A stretch of DNA of 64,000 nt from Scleropages formosus. Lineage: Eukaryota > Chordata > Actinopteri > Osteoglossiformes > Osteoglossidae. The stretch covers positions 12,401,001 through 12,465,000 of the forward strand of contig NC_041825.1 in the NCBI RefSeq assembly GCF_900964775.1. Direction: 5' to 3'. Both the position numbers and the translations under genes were made by a program. Below the pieces are notes generated by a model. That model was not told the origin of the DNA and did no database searches. It worked only from the letters and a program-made list of their open reading frames with translations. Every line of letters starts with the position of its first letter. The stretch's first letter is position 1. Below, one piece after another: positions 50,345 through 61,619 of the stretch.

Positions 50345-53300
50345 TCACAAGGCAACACTTGATAAGGCTTGTCTTACTTCCAAGGGTTCAGCTAATGTAC
50401 AGGACAGGATATTTCCTCTAATGCCATTTCTGCTTTTTGGAGATGACATGACCTACAATCAATGAAATAATTCAGTGTCATAAACAGCAAACCTTCCAGC
50501 ACTCTCCAAACATGATGCATCTATGATGTTCACATATTGGAAAATTTGAATAATATGATATTTATGAGGGGGTGCAGTGGCGCAGTGGGTTGGACCACAG
50601 TCCTGCTCTGCAGTGGGTCTGGGGTTCGAGTCCCGCTTGGGGTGCCTTGCGACGGACTTGCCTCCCGTCCTGGGTGTGTCCCCTCCCCCTCCGGCCTTAC
50701 GCCCTGTGTTACCGGGTTGGCTCCCGTGACCCCATATGGGACAAGCGGTTCTGAAAATGTGTGTGTGTGATATTTATGAAATGTATAAAAATAAAACTAA
50801 TGGCAAACATACAATTTAACTGACAAGAAGTAAGGAAAACATTTTCAATGTGGTGACCTCAGTTTACCTTCTTATCTTCAACAGTAAAACACATAAAATG
50901 TCAAACCTTTAGGCAGATTTTGCATCTTTCTAAAAGGAATTTCCATTTCAAAGCTGTTTTCTCTGGCTCTGTTAACTGTAGAAACTCTTCAGCCTGCCAT
51001 GTAAGAAATACATTTCCCCTAAATGAATCACAAAGGTGCGTAAAGTACTACTGCTCGAATTAACAACATAATGATACAGTATGCACACATATATGGAATA
51101 TATAGCCATACATTTAACAGTCAATATTTGTAATTATGCAAAATTAAATACTGAATAAATTATTTAATGGTGTATCATCACAAAGCAATTTCTGCATAAT
51201 GTTTAGTGGAATGTTAAGACCGACTAAAACATCTAATTCTTAGTGGCAGTAAACCACATACTAAAAATTAAAAACTGCCAGGTATTGTATGTTTTCAAGT
51301 TGCATTCATAAAGGTGAATTACAGACAGCAGTCAAGACCTTTCTGGCAAGATTTTCTAACACTGAACACACAGAATAATATGGGTAAGCATAAAAATCAT
51401 GTGTTTTGACAAGGCCATGGCTGCTACTGAGACAGAAAACAAACCCAAAACTGCTGGATTTTCTTTTACTCACTGTGCAGCCAAGAGTCTTTTCAGCAGC
51501 TGTGCCTGACAAAGAGCAGGACTTCAACGTGCCTGTGTGGTCAGTGATGTCCACCAATAAATCAAATCCTGTGGTAATCTCCAGATTTGGATTCCCAGGA
51601 CATGCTGGATTACTGCACCTTTGCATTTCATCAGTTACCTGAAACCAGCATTTTGCACTGAAATAAAGATTTAATGTCAGCTGAAATAGTTATAATACTG
51701 GGAATTACACTTGAAGATTTCAACATTATGTACATTTAAAAATGATTAATACAATATATCTATTAGTGAAAGCTGAGATATGTTACACTCACAATTTGTT
51801 TCACAAAAAACACTGCAAACAAACCAATTTTATTACATCAAAATAATACTGATACAATGCAATCAGCATTGGCTATCATTTGTATCAGTTGTGTGTGATA
51901 TTGGTATAATAAATAGTGGCAAAATGGACATAAAAGCTCGTAAGAGTGCAGGTAAAGTGTTAAAACATTGTCATAACTCACCGGAAGAAAAATACAAAAT
52001 TGTGTGAGCTCTAAACAACACAATATATTTGAGATATTATATAGGCATATCTGATTTGCGACCAGTCTGGAACGTCAGATGAAACAGAAGGATTTACAGA
52101 ATCTAAAGGAGTAACATCTGCTTTTTCAATAATGTAGCAGCCAAGGAAATACTACAATAATGTATGCATTCCTCTACTTATATATTTACAGACATATTTA
52201 CCATCTGCTTCGTATCACTTTTGAAACAGAGGCATCAAGATTCAATATAGTGATGAAGGCATATGTCACTCCATAGATGCAGTCTTGCTTGTCATTTCCC
52301 TGGATGCTGAGCTTCAGTTGAGTCACAGTAAATACATCACTAATGGAATCCACTGAAAAAGTTAAGCCATAATGAAGCTATGTACCACAGCAGTACTGCA
52401 TAAAGATACTATATACTGAACCATTAATTCCATATGTTAACTTACAGGACACATGATCTCCAAACTGCTCTTGATCATCCAGTGCTCCAGTTTCTGAAAA
52501 TTCTTTGGCATAACGGAACAATAGCTCTGCCTCTTTTGAGTCTTAAGTATTGAAGAGAAGTGTGACATAATTTAATTAAAAATAGCTAATTAGGGAACTT
52601 TATTTTAGTAATCTTTTGCTTCATATGTACACTAGAAGAATGTCTGACAATAAAGTGACATCTGCACACTTCTAAAACAATTCACTGTACAACAGAAACC
52701 ATTACAATTGTTTTGTTTTCTCTTTGATTTTCTCTCATTTACCCTGTTGATGACTCGCCCACATGAAATGGATCTCTGCCCACCAGGAGGAAACAGATTG
52801 CTTCATAGTGTAGTTGCCTATAACAACTCCACCTGAGAACTGTAGCCACTCTGTAGCAGCCAGCTGAGATACTTTGACCAGTTAGTCCCACCCAGACTGC
52901 CCACCACAGCTGGGAAATGAAACCGCTTAAGTTGAAACATCTACAGAGTGCCGTGTGTACTCTGGAAAACTGCTAAGTGAACCACTTGGGATGTCTTGCC
53001 ATTATTGTATTTAGTGATTTTCAGGTATTAAGACTTTTTATTCTGCATGGAACACCATGCACAGCAGTATAGGCACTGAATAACAAATGGTTTAGTTTCT
53101 AAATTTTATAGTGCACCTTTACTAGCATTGCACATACAGGTATCACTAATCATTTTAAACTTTCCTTCAAATGTTCTTACCAGGGTTGACTGTAATAATA
53201 GTTTTTGAGGTAACAGTTGCAACCATACTCTTGCGGAAGCTATCAAATGTAACACGTGTGTCTGCGATGAAGAGCACTAGAAGAGAAGTGATAGGATTTA

Positions 53301-53613
53301 GAAAGGTAACTTTTAATTTTTTTTATTTTAAAAATGATGATTACTAACTGACCTGTCTCTCGTGGTATCCATGACTGAACAAATTTAACGGTTTCCATGT
53401 CCCAGCTAAAGTAAAAATAAAGTTTTCGTAAGAATGCTGTAAAATTTGAATAGTCTTATACAGGAAATACAAGGTTTAGACTTACCAGATCAAACAAAAT
53501 GACATGACAGTTTCATCAAAGAGCTTCACTTCACATCTTTGTCCTTTGCGTCCATCGGAAGTTGTGAAATATTTTGTTTCTCCAACCTACGGTTAAAAAA
53601 ATGCTTTATATGG

Positions 53614-53646
<33 letters not shown>

Positions 53647-55860
53647 CCTACACAGGAGAGGTTACACTTAGAGCATGATGCTCTTACCGACTGAAGAACA
53701 GCAAGAATATTAAGGACATTTCCATCCAAGCTCTGTCCATTTGCCACAATGTCTCCCAGTGAGAAGAAATCCCTGTTGTCTTTCACAGGCAAGTGGAATA
53801 TAGAAATGAGCCTAGGATCAGCCTCTCTATCAGGAAATACCTTGACAGCGGAGTGATTTTCAGTCAGCAACAATCTGTAAAGGCTGAAGTTAAGACCAGG
53901 TGGATAGTTTTAAAGACAATGAAATACTTAAATGCCAAAACCTATAATGCACTATGTTTCCATTAGTCAGAACTCTGTAATAAAGTATTCTAATTCTTTA
54001 AAGTCCTTTGTTTATATTTTCTGATGTACTCTATTTTACCTTGAAGTTGCAGGGCAGAATCTTTCTTTTTCTGGATCCTTGGTGACGATTAAGGGATTTT
54101 CTATCATAACTTGACCACAAAAATATTTTTATTAAATATATGTTTTTACAGAGAAGGACTGCAAACTCACTAAAATTATAGCTCTAAAAACACAGAACAA
54201 TAGAAAAATACTGTATACATTTCACACGAGAGTAATAAAATTCACAGTTTATTTTTATTAACTTTTATACCAACATCCTTCCTCCTCCAAGCAATAATTA
54301 GTAAAGTTTGAAATCCTTGTCTCACCACAATCGCCTATTCTGAAGAGACTGGACATCGTATGGATATAATCTCCGGTTCCCCAGAAGGAAGCATTGATGA
54401 AATAGTCTGGTGAGTCCTTAACAGTGAAGCTGAAAGTGTATCTCTCAGAACCAATATCTTGAATTTGAAACAAACACAGAAAGACTAAAGAAGGTAACAG
54501 AAAACATAACTGAGCAGCCACATTTTAGAAGTGTCTGAGAAGGAGTCAGAAGAGGGCAGTAGTTAATTCAGCAAACTGGGATCTAATAGACAGTAAGCAC
54601 ATACAGAAGAGTTCAATATGTCAAAAAATAATAACTTAATGATGAAGGAATTCTCAACTTTTTCTGTCAGGAAAGCTCTTCATATCTGTTTTCCCAATAA
54701 CCACACCTACCACAGCCTAAAAACAGATAACATAAAGTTATAATTCAATTTAGGAGCAATCACACGAAGATTAGAAATAATACATGTGCCCATTTGACGT
54801 AACAAATTTCTTTATATTAGTTCTTGGAATGCAAACAGAGAATGGAGCCATTTTGTATTACAAATTACCTTCACAAAACTGAAAACCAAATAGTATGATG
54901 AATTTCTAAATGGTCGACACGTGCTGTGTTTACGAATGTAGGCCTACAGAGAATAATGGATTGGACAATTTTTCATGATGACAAGAAGGAGCCGCAGGAG
55001 CAATCAGACACTCAGGATATTGACTGCCCCGCTGCCGTTTCATCCTTCATAACTATTATCTGATCATTTCACAAAGTCAGCCTCCTTGACAGAGCTCATT
55101 TTTATGAGTGATTAATCCTTGATACCCTAGTAGTCTCGTGCACACAACAATTTTGTGATTTATCTAAAAGTTGTCTATTGTCCAGAATCGATCCTTTAAC
55201 CCCCATTTACTCAGAAAGTCTCCCGTGAAAGCATTTCAGAGCACGACTCCTTGCACCAAATGACACAGTATATAGTAAAACCAAAGTTGTCTAAATGAGT
55301 GTGAAACACACCACCTGAGCAAGTTCAAATGCCAGTGTTGCATTATCATTTAGGCAACATTAAATTTACTCCAATGGAAGTATCCAAAGACAACACAAAG
55401 ACAACTTCACTTATCTATTCCACTGTAAATCAGCCTCTCAGAACCGTAACCTCAAAATCTAACTCCTGATGATAGAAACTATGGCTTCTACCCGGCACCA
55501 GCCATCCTCTGGCTTTCTGTGCTATTTTGAAGACTAATTTGTTTTTTTTCAAAACTGTCTTTAAGTCTTCTGTCCTCCATGATCTTTCCCACAGTATATC
55601 TCACTGTAGTGTGTTCTGAAACCCCACTTCTCCGTAATATCAGCTTAAACGTGCTATTCATGCTCTCTTTAAATCACTCTTTTCTTTAATGACTTTAATG
55701 TCTTTTTCCTGCGTTGATTTTTGCTGGTTTTGTGTCGTTGCAACACAATTATTTCCTCCTCATCATTTTCATTTTGTTACCTTTTGAACAATTTTGTACA
55801 AACCCATTGGAAGTCACCTTGAACAACGGCATTGACTAACGAAACAACACAGCAACAAAC

Positions 55861-55911
<51 letters not shown>

Positions 55912-56014
55912 CCTGGGCCCTGACAGCCGTGTCCCGCCAACTCACCACATTAGCGCTGTTGGGCTGCAGATCGCACACGGCCACCACAGCTCTAGCGCTT
56001 ACACGAGATGTCAT
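50345..56014 (-). CDS. meiob: MEIOB, meiosis-specific OB-fold protein
   Basis: MEIOB is an RPA70-like single-strand DNA binding protein that works with SPATA22 in meiotic recombination. Thirteen coding exons: 55946-56014, 54659-54716, 54326-54457, 54040-54109, 53688-53874, 53486-53586, 53353-53405, 53181-53276, 52446-52541, 52202-52352, 51474-51657, 50907-50993, 50345-50452. Phases agree, giving 463 residues (human 471). Exon 1 ([20 protein letters not shown]) has 23 codons as in human. First OB fold: [14 protein letters not shown] and [11 protein letters not shown]; then [20 protein letters not shown] and [20 protein letters not shown]. The late OB fold has a zinc ribbon, RCAKC...RCSNPAC, then [20 protein letters not shown]. 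The last exon reads [14 protein letters not shown] before the stop. The long first intron carries a triplet repeat beside the donor, and the last intron a young SINE. Confidence 0.96.
50564..50770 (+). repeat. tRNA-derived SINE (family A), young, in last meiob intron
   Basis: A plus-strand copy with box A GTGGCGCAGTGGG and box B GGTTCGAGTCCCGC and a short GT tail, flanked by GATATTTATGA at about 50558 and 50769. It sits about 105 bases upstream (on the meiob strand) of the final exon. Confidence 0.93.
53616..53640 (+). repeat. (AT)n microsatellite in meiob intron 5
   Basis: Twelve or so AT units between meiob exons 5 and 6. Confidence 0.9.
55860..55910 (+). repeat. (AAT)n microsatellite beside the meiob exon 1 donor
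   Basis: About seventeen perfect AAT triplets. On the meiob strand this is (TTA)n beginning about 36 bases after the exon 1 splice donor at 55945. It gives long poly-Tyr/poly-Ile open frames that are not genes. Confidence 0.95.
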
Positions 56015-56420
56015 TTTGTTCCCGAAATATCTCCGTTCACCTCCAAACTGGCGCGACCGCCTGCGGCGTCGGGAAATACGGCATTCATATATTAAATATT
56101 CTTTTTCAGACAACTTTACTTTGTTTCAACAACGCTGAACTCCTCCTAGCGCGGCTTTTCGCCTTCAGGCAAATCGTGAAAAACGTGTCAGTTTCAGTAC
56201 GACTGAAAAAAAAAAAAACAGTTTTTAAAATATTGAACTCGCCTAGAGACGTGTCCTAATAAATGATGGTATATAATAAGTGTCGTGTTCAAGAACATTT
56301 TCTGCTAAATTTACCACAAAATAAGCAGCGACGGGGAGACAAATTTCACGTCAGACTCCAACCAACCTCCGGCTGAGCGCGGGACCGGCTCGCGCTGCCC
56401 GATGTGTACGAGGCTCCACG
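56015..56420 (-). promoter_or_regulatory. Putative meiob promoter, moderately CpG-rich
   Basis: CpGs cluster between about 55980 and 56420 (for example GGCTGAGCGCGGGACCGGCT near 56370), then vanish. This should hold the meiob 5' UTR and promoter. No other gene facing right was recognised. Confidence 0.4.
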
Positions 56421-56710
56421 GCGGTACCTACCCTGATACTGTCCCGCAATTTTACTGTACTCTACTGTACAATAAGCACACAGCAAAAACGTGTCTAGAA
56501 TTTTTTTACAACTATCAGAATCATTAAATTAATTAGAGGACATTAACACTCGGGAACCTTCACATGCAGAAGTGGTAACAAAGTTAAATTAATATGTTTG
56601 CTGGTGTCACGAGGGTAGTATTTTATGCAATGACTTGCAATAATATTATTTAATATGAAGGATTATATGTTTTTTTTTTTTTTAATTAAAAAGTAAATAG
56701 TTCTTTCCCT

Positions 56711-56930
56711 GGGGGTGCGGTGGCGCAGTGGGTTGGACCACAGTCCTGCTGTCCGGTGGGTCTGGGGTTCGAGTCCCGCTTGGGGTGCCTTGCGACGGAC
56801 TGGCGTCCCGTCCTGGGTGTGTCCCCTCCCCCTCTGGCCTTACGCCCTGTGTTGCCGGGTGGGCTCCGGTTCCCCCGTGACCCCGTATGGGACAAGCGGC
56901 TCTGAAAATGTGTGTGTGTGTGTGTGTGTA
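56711..56930 (+). repeat. tRNA-derived SINE (family A), near-consensus
   Basis: The cleanest copy in the window: GGGGGTGCGGTGGCGCAGTG head, GGTTCGAGTCCCGC box B, 18-base GT tail, with the flanking duplication TAGTTCTTTCC at about 56698 and 56929. Confidence 0.95.
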
Positions 56931-57365
56931 GTTCTTTCCTGCTGACTGTAAACTAAATTAAATTTAAAACTAGCTAAACTGAGAAGGCCCTTGTACCAGT
57001 CAGTTCCTCTACAGTATTCAGGGTGCAATATTAGCACAGGCGGGTTATCGATAAAAAATGAATGAATGCATTACTGTGTAGATAATTTGCTCCAGATTAC
57101 TGTTCATATTTACTCTAGGCATGACTATTTTGCAATAGTTTTAATGATTAATTTGATGCCTTTCTGTGTTAATGGCACACTGTTAAAGAGTAATCTTTAT
57201 ATATCCAACATCTGGGGAGACCTCAAAGTAAAATAACAGCATTTATGTATTCACTAAGTTTCTTTTATCACAACAAAAGTCATCTGACTTAATTCTAAAT
57301 ATAATGGAACTGTAGAATTGTCCATAAGAGCACTTGACATATTTTGACTATAATCAGGATGCTAG

Positions 57366-57590
57366 ACAGCTGGAAACAAGAGTGGTTGGAGCTGCTGCCT
57401 CTAGACCTGAAGGTCATAGGTTCAATTCCCACTCTCAGTGGTAGTACCCTTGAGCAAGAAATTTACTTATTCTTGTTAATTTTGTTTGAGTGAACTTACC
57501 CAGCTGTACAAATGGGTAAATAACTATAACCTTAACATTAAGTTGCTTTGCAGAAAAGCATCAGCTAAATGAATACATGTAAATGTAATC
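57366..57590 (+). repeat. SINE family B
   Basis: A full-length diverged copy: GTGGTTGGAGCTGCTGCCTC, GTCATAGGTTCAATTCCC, GTAGTACCCTTGAGCAAG, CCCAGCTGTACAAATGG and AAGTTGCTTTGCAG with the ATCAGCTAAATGAATACATG tail. Confidence 0.82.
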
Positions 57591-58891
57591 ATTCTAGCTT
57601 ATGCAGTTACATTTTTACTTAAAATCTGTTTGAGTCTGAATCCTTCAAATTCTGTTTCTTTTTAAATAATTTTTTTAAATTACCCAAGAATGTTAATTTC
57701 TGTTTCTCAGTAGTTATTGGAGTGGTACTCTGGATATGGAATGTAAGCTATATACCCTACTGCATTTCATTAAAATATGTAACTGCCCTGGCCTTTAAAA
57801 GCAATTCCTCACAGCTGATCAAACAAAGTCTGAATGGACAATAAAGCTTATGAAGCACCTGCATTTCAGAATAATGCAGCAGGGTTTGGCCTGCATCTCC
57901 TGGCCGCCTGCACTGATCAGCCTTGCCTTCTCCACAAGGGAAGAGCAACGCATTCCCTGTTGCTTTGTCTCTGTCATAATACCCGATTATCCGTGATGAG
58001 CTATCATATGTTGTATTCAGTAGGCTCTATTTGTTTAATATAGCATAACGGGTGTACCAGCCTTCTACAAACACTGTCAGGTGCACTGGTGAATTACACT
58101 GGGGTCAAACCTCAAACTGCTGTGGAAACTGACAAACATAACACCAGACTTTCTGTCACGGGGTGAAGCCGATTTCTGTTTAAGCTTTCATGTTTTGCGA
58201 GACTGAATTAGTATCACCTCATGTAATAAATACCCTTTCACATAATTCCAAAATTCTAACATTTAAAATAATTAAGGGTAACCGCAGAAGTGTTTAATTT
58301 TAGGTTCAGTGGATGTCTTTTTACTGGTGTGTGCATGTGCTTCTCTGCTGTTTTATTTGAGGAATTTCTTTGTAGTTATAGGCTGAAGGACAACAGTATA
58401 TAGCTCTGGGGGTTTTTACTGAACTCCAACATAAAGCAGTTTGACATACTAATTTGTCTCCTGGGAGCCATTCATAGATCTATTTCCCCAGTCCCCTGTC
58501 TTGTTTTTTGCCTTTCTTGGCACACATGTCTTTCTTGGCAGGGACTTCTTCAATCAAGGCTGGCACCCCAATGAGCAAATCACCACCTGATTGATCATAC
58601 AGATTGATTCAACAAAGCAGTTTTAAAAGATTACTAGTACTAATTAATAACTCTTGGCTTCCAGTGCAATTTCATAGTGTTTTTACTGTAACCAAACACA
58701 TTTGGAATTAAATCCAGTCTCCAGCATACAGTTTGTATAACAGTAATTCTATATTCTCACCATTAAATAGCATTTACAATAAGCTATTAACATTTCTTTT
58801 TTCAAATTCATCACTATTGGTCTTTTCACTTTCTGAACAATGTTAGTACTGATTTGGATATTAGTTTTGTAACAATGGTCATAAACCTCAA

Positions 58892-59060
58892 TAAAACAGG
58901 TGGGTTACATAGTGGTTAGAGTTGCTGCCTTTGGCTCCAAAGGTCACAGGTTGCTCCCCACCTTCACCTATAGTACCCTTGACCAAGGTATGTACCCTAA
59001 ACTGCTGTAGTAAAGTTACCAAGCTGTATAAATTGGTAGAGAATTGTGAGTTTGCAACTG
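58892..59060 (+). repeat. SINE family B, 3'-truncated
   Basis: Head TTACATAGTGGTTAGAGTTG, then AAAGGTCACAGGTTGCTCCC and TATAGTACCCTTGACCAAGG; ends near the TATAAATTGGTAGAG block. Confidence 0.75.
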
Positions 59061-59171
59061 TAATAATAGTCATACATTGCTTGTGTTCATACTTGACAAA
59101 TATTAAAAAAATGTATTTATATGACATACATTGCTACGTTGTCTTGTCATAACCAAGACATTGTAATATCA

Positions 59172-59375
59172 AGTCAACAGGTAGTGTAGTATTTAGAGCC
59201 ACCGCTTTTGCACTGGAAGGCCCCGGGTTTGAATCCTTCATCCTCCCGTCGTACCCTTCAGCAATATACTTTTTCTGAATTGCTCCAGTAAAAACAATCC
59301 GTATTTATGAAAGGGTAAGTTATTACAAGCAACTAAACATTCTAATTTGATTTGGAGAAAAGTGTTAGAAGTAAA
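59172..59375 (+). repeat. SINE family B, old copy
   Basis: AGGTAGTGTAGTATTTAGAG head, GGCCCCGGGTTTGAATCC box B and TTGGAGAAAAGTGTTAG tail. It differs from neighbouring copies at many positions. Confidence 0.75.
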
Positions 59376-60825
59376 CTAATCTTATCCACAATACCAAGCT
59401 ATTCTCTGTTTGTACCGTGTCACTGCTATGATGATTTAATTCATCAGACCTAATGTAAGATGTACGGTTTTGCATCTTCATCTTGGAGGTCTCCATCTTC
59501 TTTCCATTATGGATTTTTATCCTGTGTGATGGCTTAACATCTCGATAAGGTCATGCATCTCTCTCCATTCTATTTGCAGCAAAGCCTAAAATAAAAAATA
59601 GCATTTCTTAGAGACACACATACTAAAATTAGTCCTCCTTGTACGTGTACAACATGTAATACTCTCCAGGATGTCTGTGATCTGTGAATTTCAGGGACTG
59701 AATATACTGTAATGCTGTGACCCCTTGTGACAGAGCACTGTTCCCAGGGGTCTGAAAGAGGGAGGGGAGACTTTAAATTGCTGACCACTGGACAGTTAAT
59801 CAACTGTGTTACGAGAGCAATGGCCTGTAATCTCCAGAGATGGTTTTAGATGTATGTGAAGGATCATTGCTTCATATTTCATCAGGAATTTTTGAAATGC
59901 ATGCTATTCCCAGACGTTCAGAATAAAAACTTCTGTAAGAACTGTGTTTCAGACGTGATTGGATACAGAGGGTTAGGACTGGAATAAAATTACTTTCATT
60001 CTTGTTTCACTTAATTTTGTCAATGGTTTACTTGTTTCATGTATTTTAGACATTGTTCTGTACAAATATGGAATTAGTATTGGCTCAGAATCCTTAAACT
60101 TTTATAAAAACATGTTAGATCATGCTGAAGAAATATGCCTTCTAGCCACAAATTACACAGAGTAGTTTTAGAAACTTACTAGTGAAAGTAGAATAGTGAC
60201 AACCATATGCATCTGAAATGTGATTCTGTTGTACAAGTACTGTTCATGGCTTGTGAATGAGACTCCTCTTTTATATAAATCTGTGGCTGACATTCAATTA
60301 ACTGGTGTGTTTGGTATTATTACTTAAATTAAATACAATTAGCTATCCAAATTTGTTTTTTGCTGGGATTGCTTAGAAGTCGATTACTGGTACTAAGAAA
60401 CCAGACTATGTATAAATTTACTGAATTTAATATGCAAGCATTTACTTCTAATGTTGAGAACATTTGGTACCTTTGAAAATGTGAATTTCTCATCAGACAC
60501 TTTGTGATATCCACAAACATGGAGCAGGGCATGAAAATCATATTATGCAAGGCTGTAATTACCAAAAGTAACGATGACAGAATGAATGGCATCTTCGAAA
60601 GCAAATCTTTGAACTGTGTAAGCAAACTTGTATGAAGCCAGTTTTTACCCTGGAGACAGGTAAAGATGAAATACAGTTTCAGTCATGTTGTCTACCTGTT
60701 GTCAAGATTTTTATGTAAAAAACCTTCTTTACTGATGCAGCAGTGAAGAGAGACATATTGGCATTGCTACTTACCATAGTAAGTTCAGAAATTAGTGGAC
60801 AGCTGGAGAGTAGGCAGAAGCTCTG

Positions 60826-61117
60826 AACAGCTGGTAGTGTAGTGGCTAGAGCTGCTGCCTTTAGACTCAAAAGTCACAGGTTTGACCCTCACCACCAGCT
60901 GTAGTATCCTTGAGCAAGGTTCTTATCCTAAATTGCTCCTGTAGAAATTACCATACAAACTAATTGCACTTAAGAATCACATGTCTCTCTTTCTGCTAAT
61001 GTAATGCACACTTTGGAGAAATGTGTCTGCTAAATGAATAAATGTAAACGTACTCAGCTGTGTAAATAGTTGTAAGTTGCTTTGGAGAAAAGCATCAGCT
61101 AAATGAGTAAATGTAGC
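60826..61117 (+). repeat. SINE family B with a doubled 3' tail
   Basis: A complete head (GGTAGTGTAGTGGCTAGAGC, GTCACAGGTTTGACCCTC) and body, then two tails in tandem. The first ends with GTCTGCTAAATGAATAAATG at about 61047. The second restarts with CAGCTGTGTAAATAG and ends GCATCAGCTAAATGAG near 61113. Either a partial tandem duplication or insertion of one copy into the tail of another. Confidence 0.82.
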
Positions 61118-61391
61118 GATGACAAAAAATTCTGAACAAAGCATGTGTTTTTAAACCTGAATTTCATTGCCTGTGCCTTATTTCTGTCTTTGAGGTACTC
61201 ATCATTCCAGTTCAATTCATACAGTCTGTTTCCAAATGAGCTCTGGGAGTTCAGGATTTTCATGTCAGTGAGCCATGTTCACCTTTAGAAAGGGCTGGAC
61301 AGCACAGAGAAATGCTACTGTATGTCATTACATCACCAAAGGGCATTCCATGCTCTTCTGTTTTCAATATTTTACCTATATTTGAAGAATA

Positions 61392-61610
61392 TACACATAC
61401 ACACACACACATTTTCAGAACCGCTTGTCCCATAGAGGGTCACAGGGAACCGGAGCCTACCCGGCAACACAGAGCGTAAGGCCGGAGGGGGAGGGGACAC
61501 ACCCAGGACAGGACGCCAGTCTGTCACAAGGTACCCCAAGTGGGACTCGAACCCCAGACCCACCGGACAGCAGGGCTGTGGTCCAACCCACTGCACCACC
61601 ACACCCCCTA
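61392..61610 (-). repeat. tRNA-derived SINE (family A)
   Basis: A minus-strand copy with a CA run at about 61392-61410. The flanking duplication TATTTGAAGAAT occurs at about 61379 and 61609. Confidence 0.92.
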
Positions 61611-61619
61611 TTTGAAGAA

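Noticed and set aside
55814-56113. Open frame with a long poly-tyrosine run on the minus strand
   Set aside because: The run is the (AAT)n microsatellite in meiob intron 1. Only the [11 protein letters not shown] part, 55946-56014, is a real exon, and it ends at a GTGAGT donor before the repeat.
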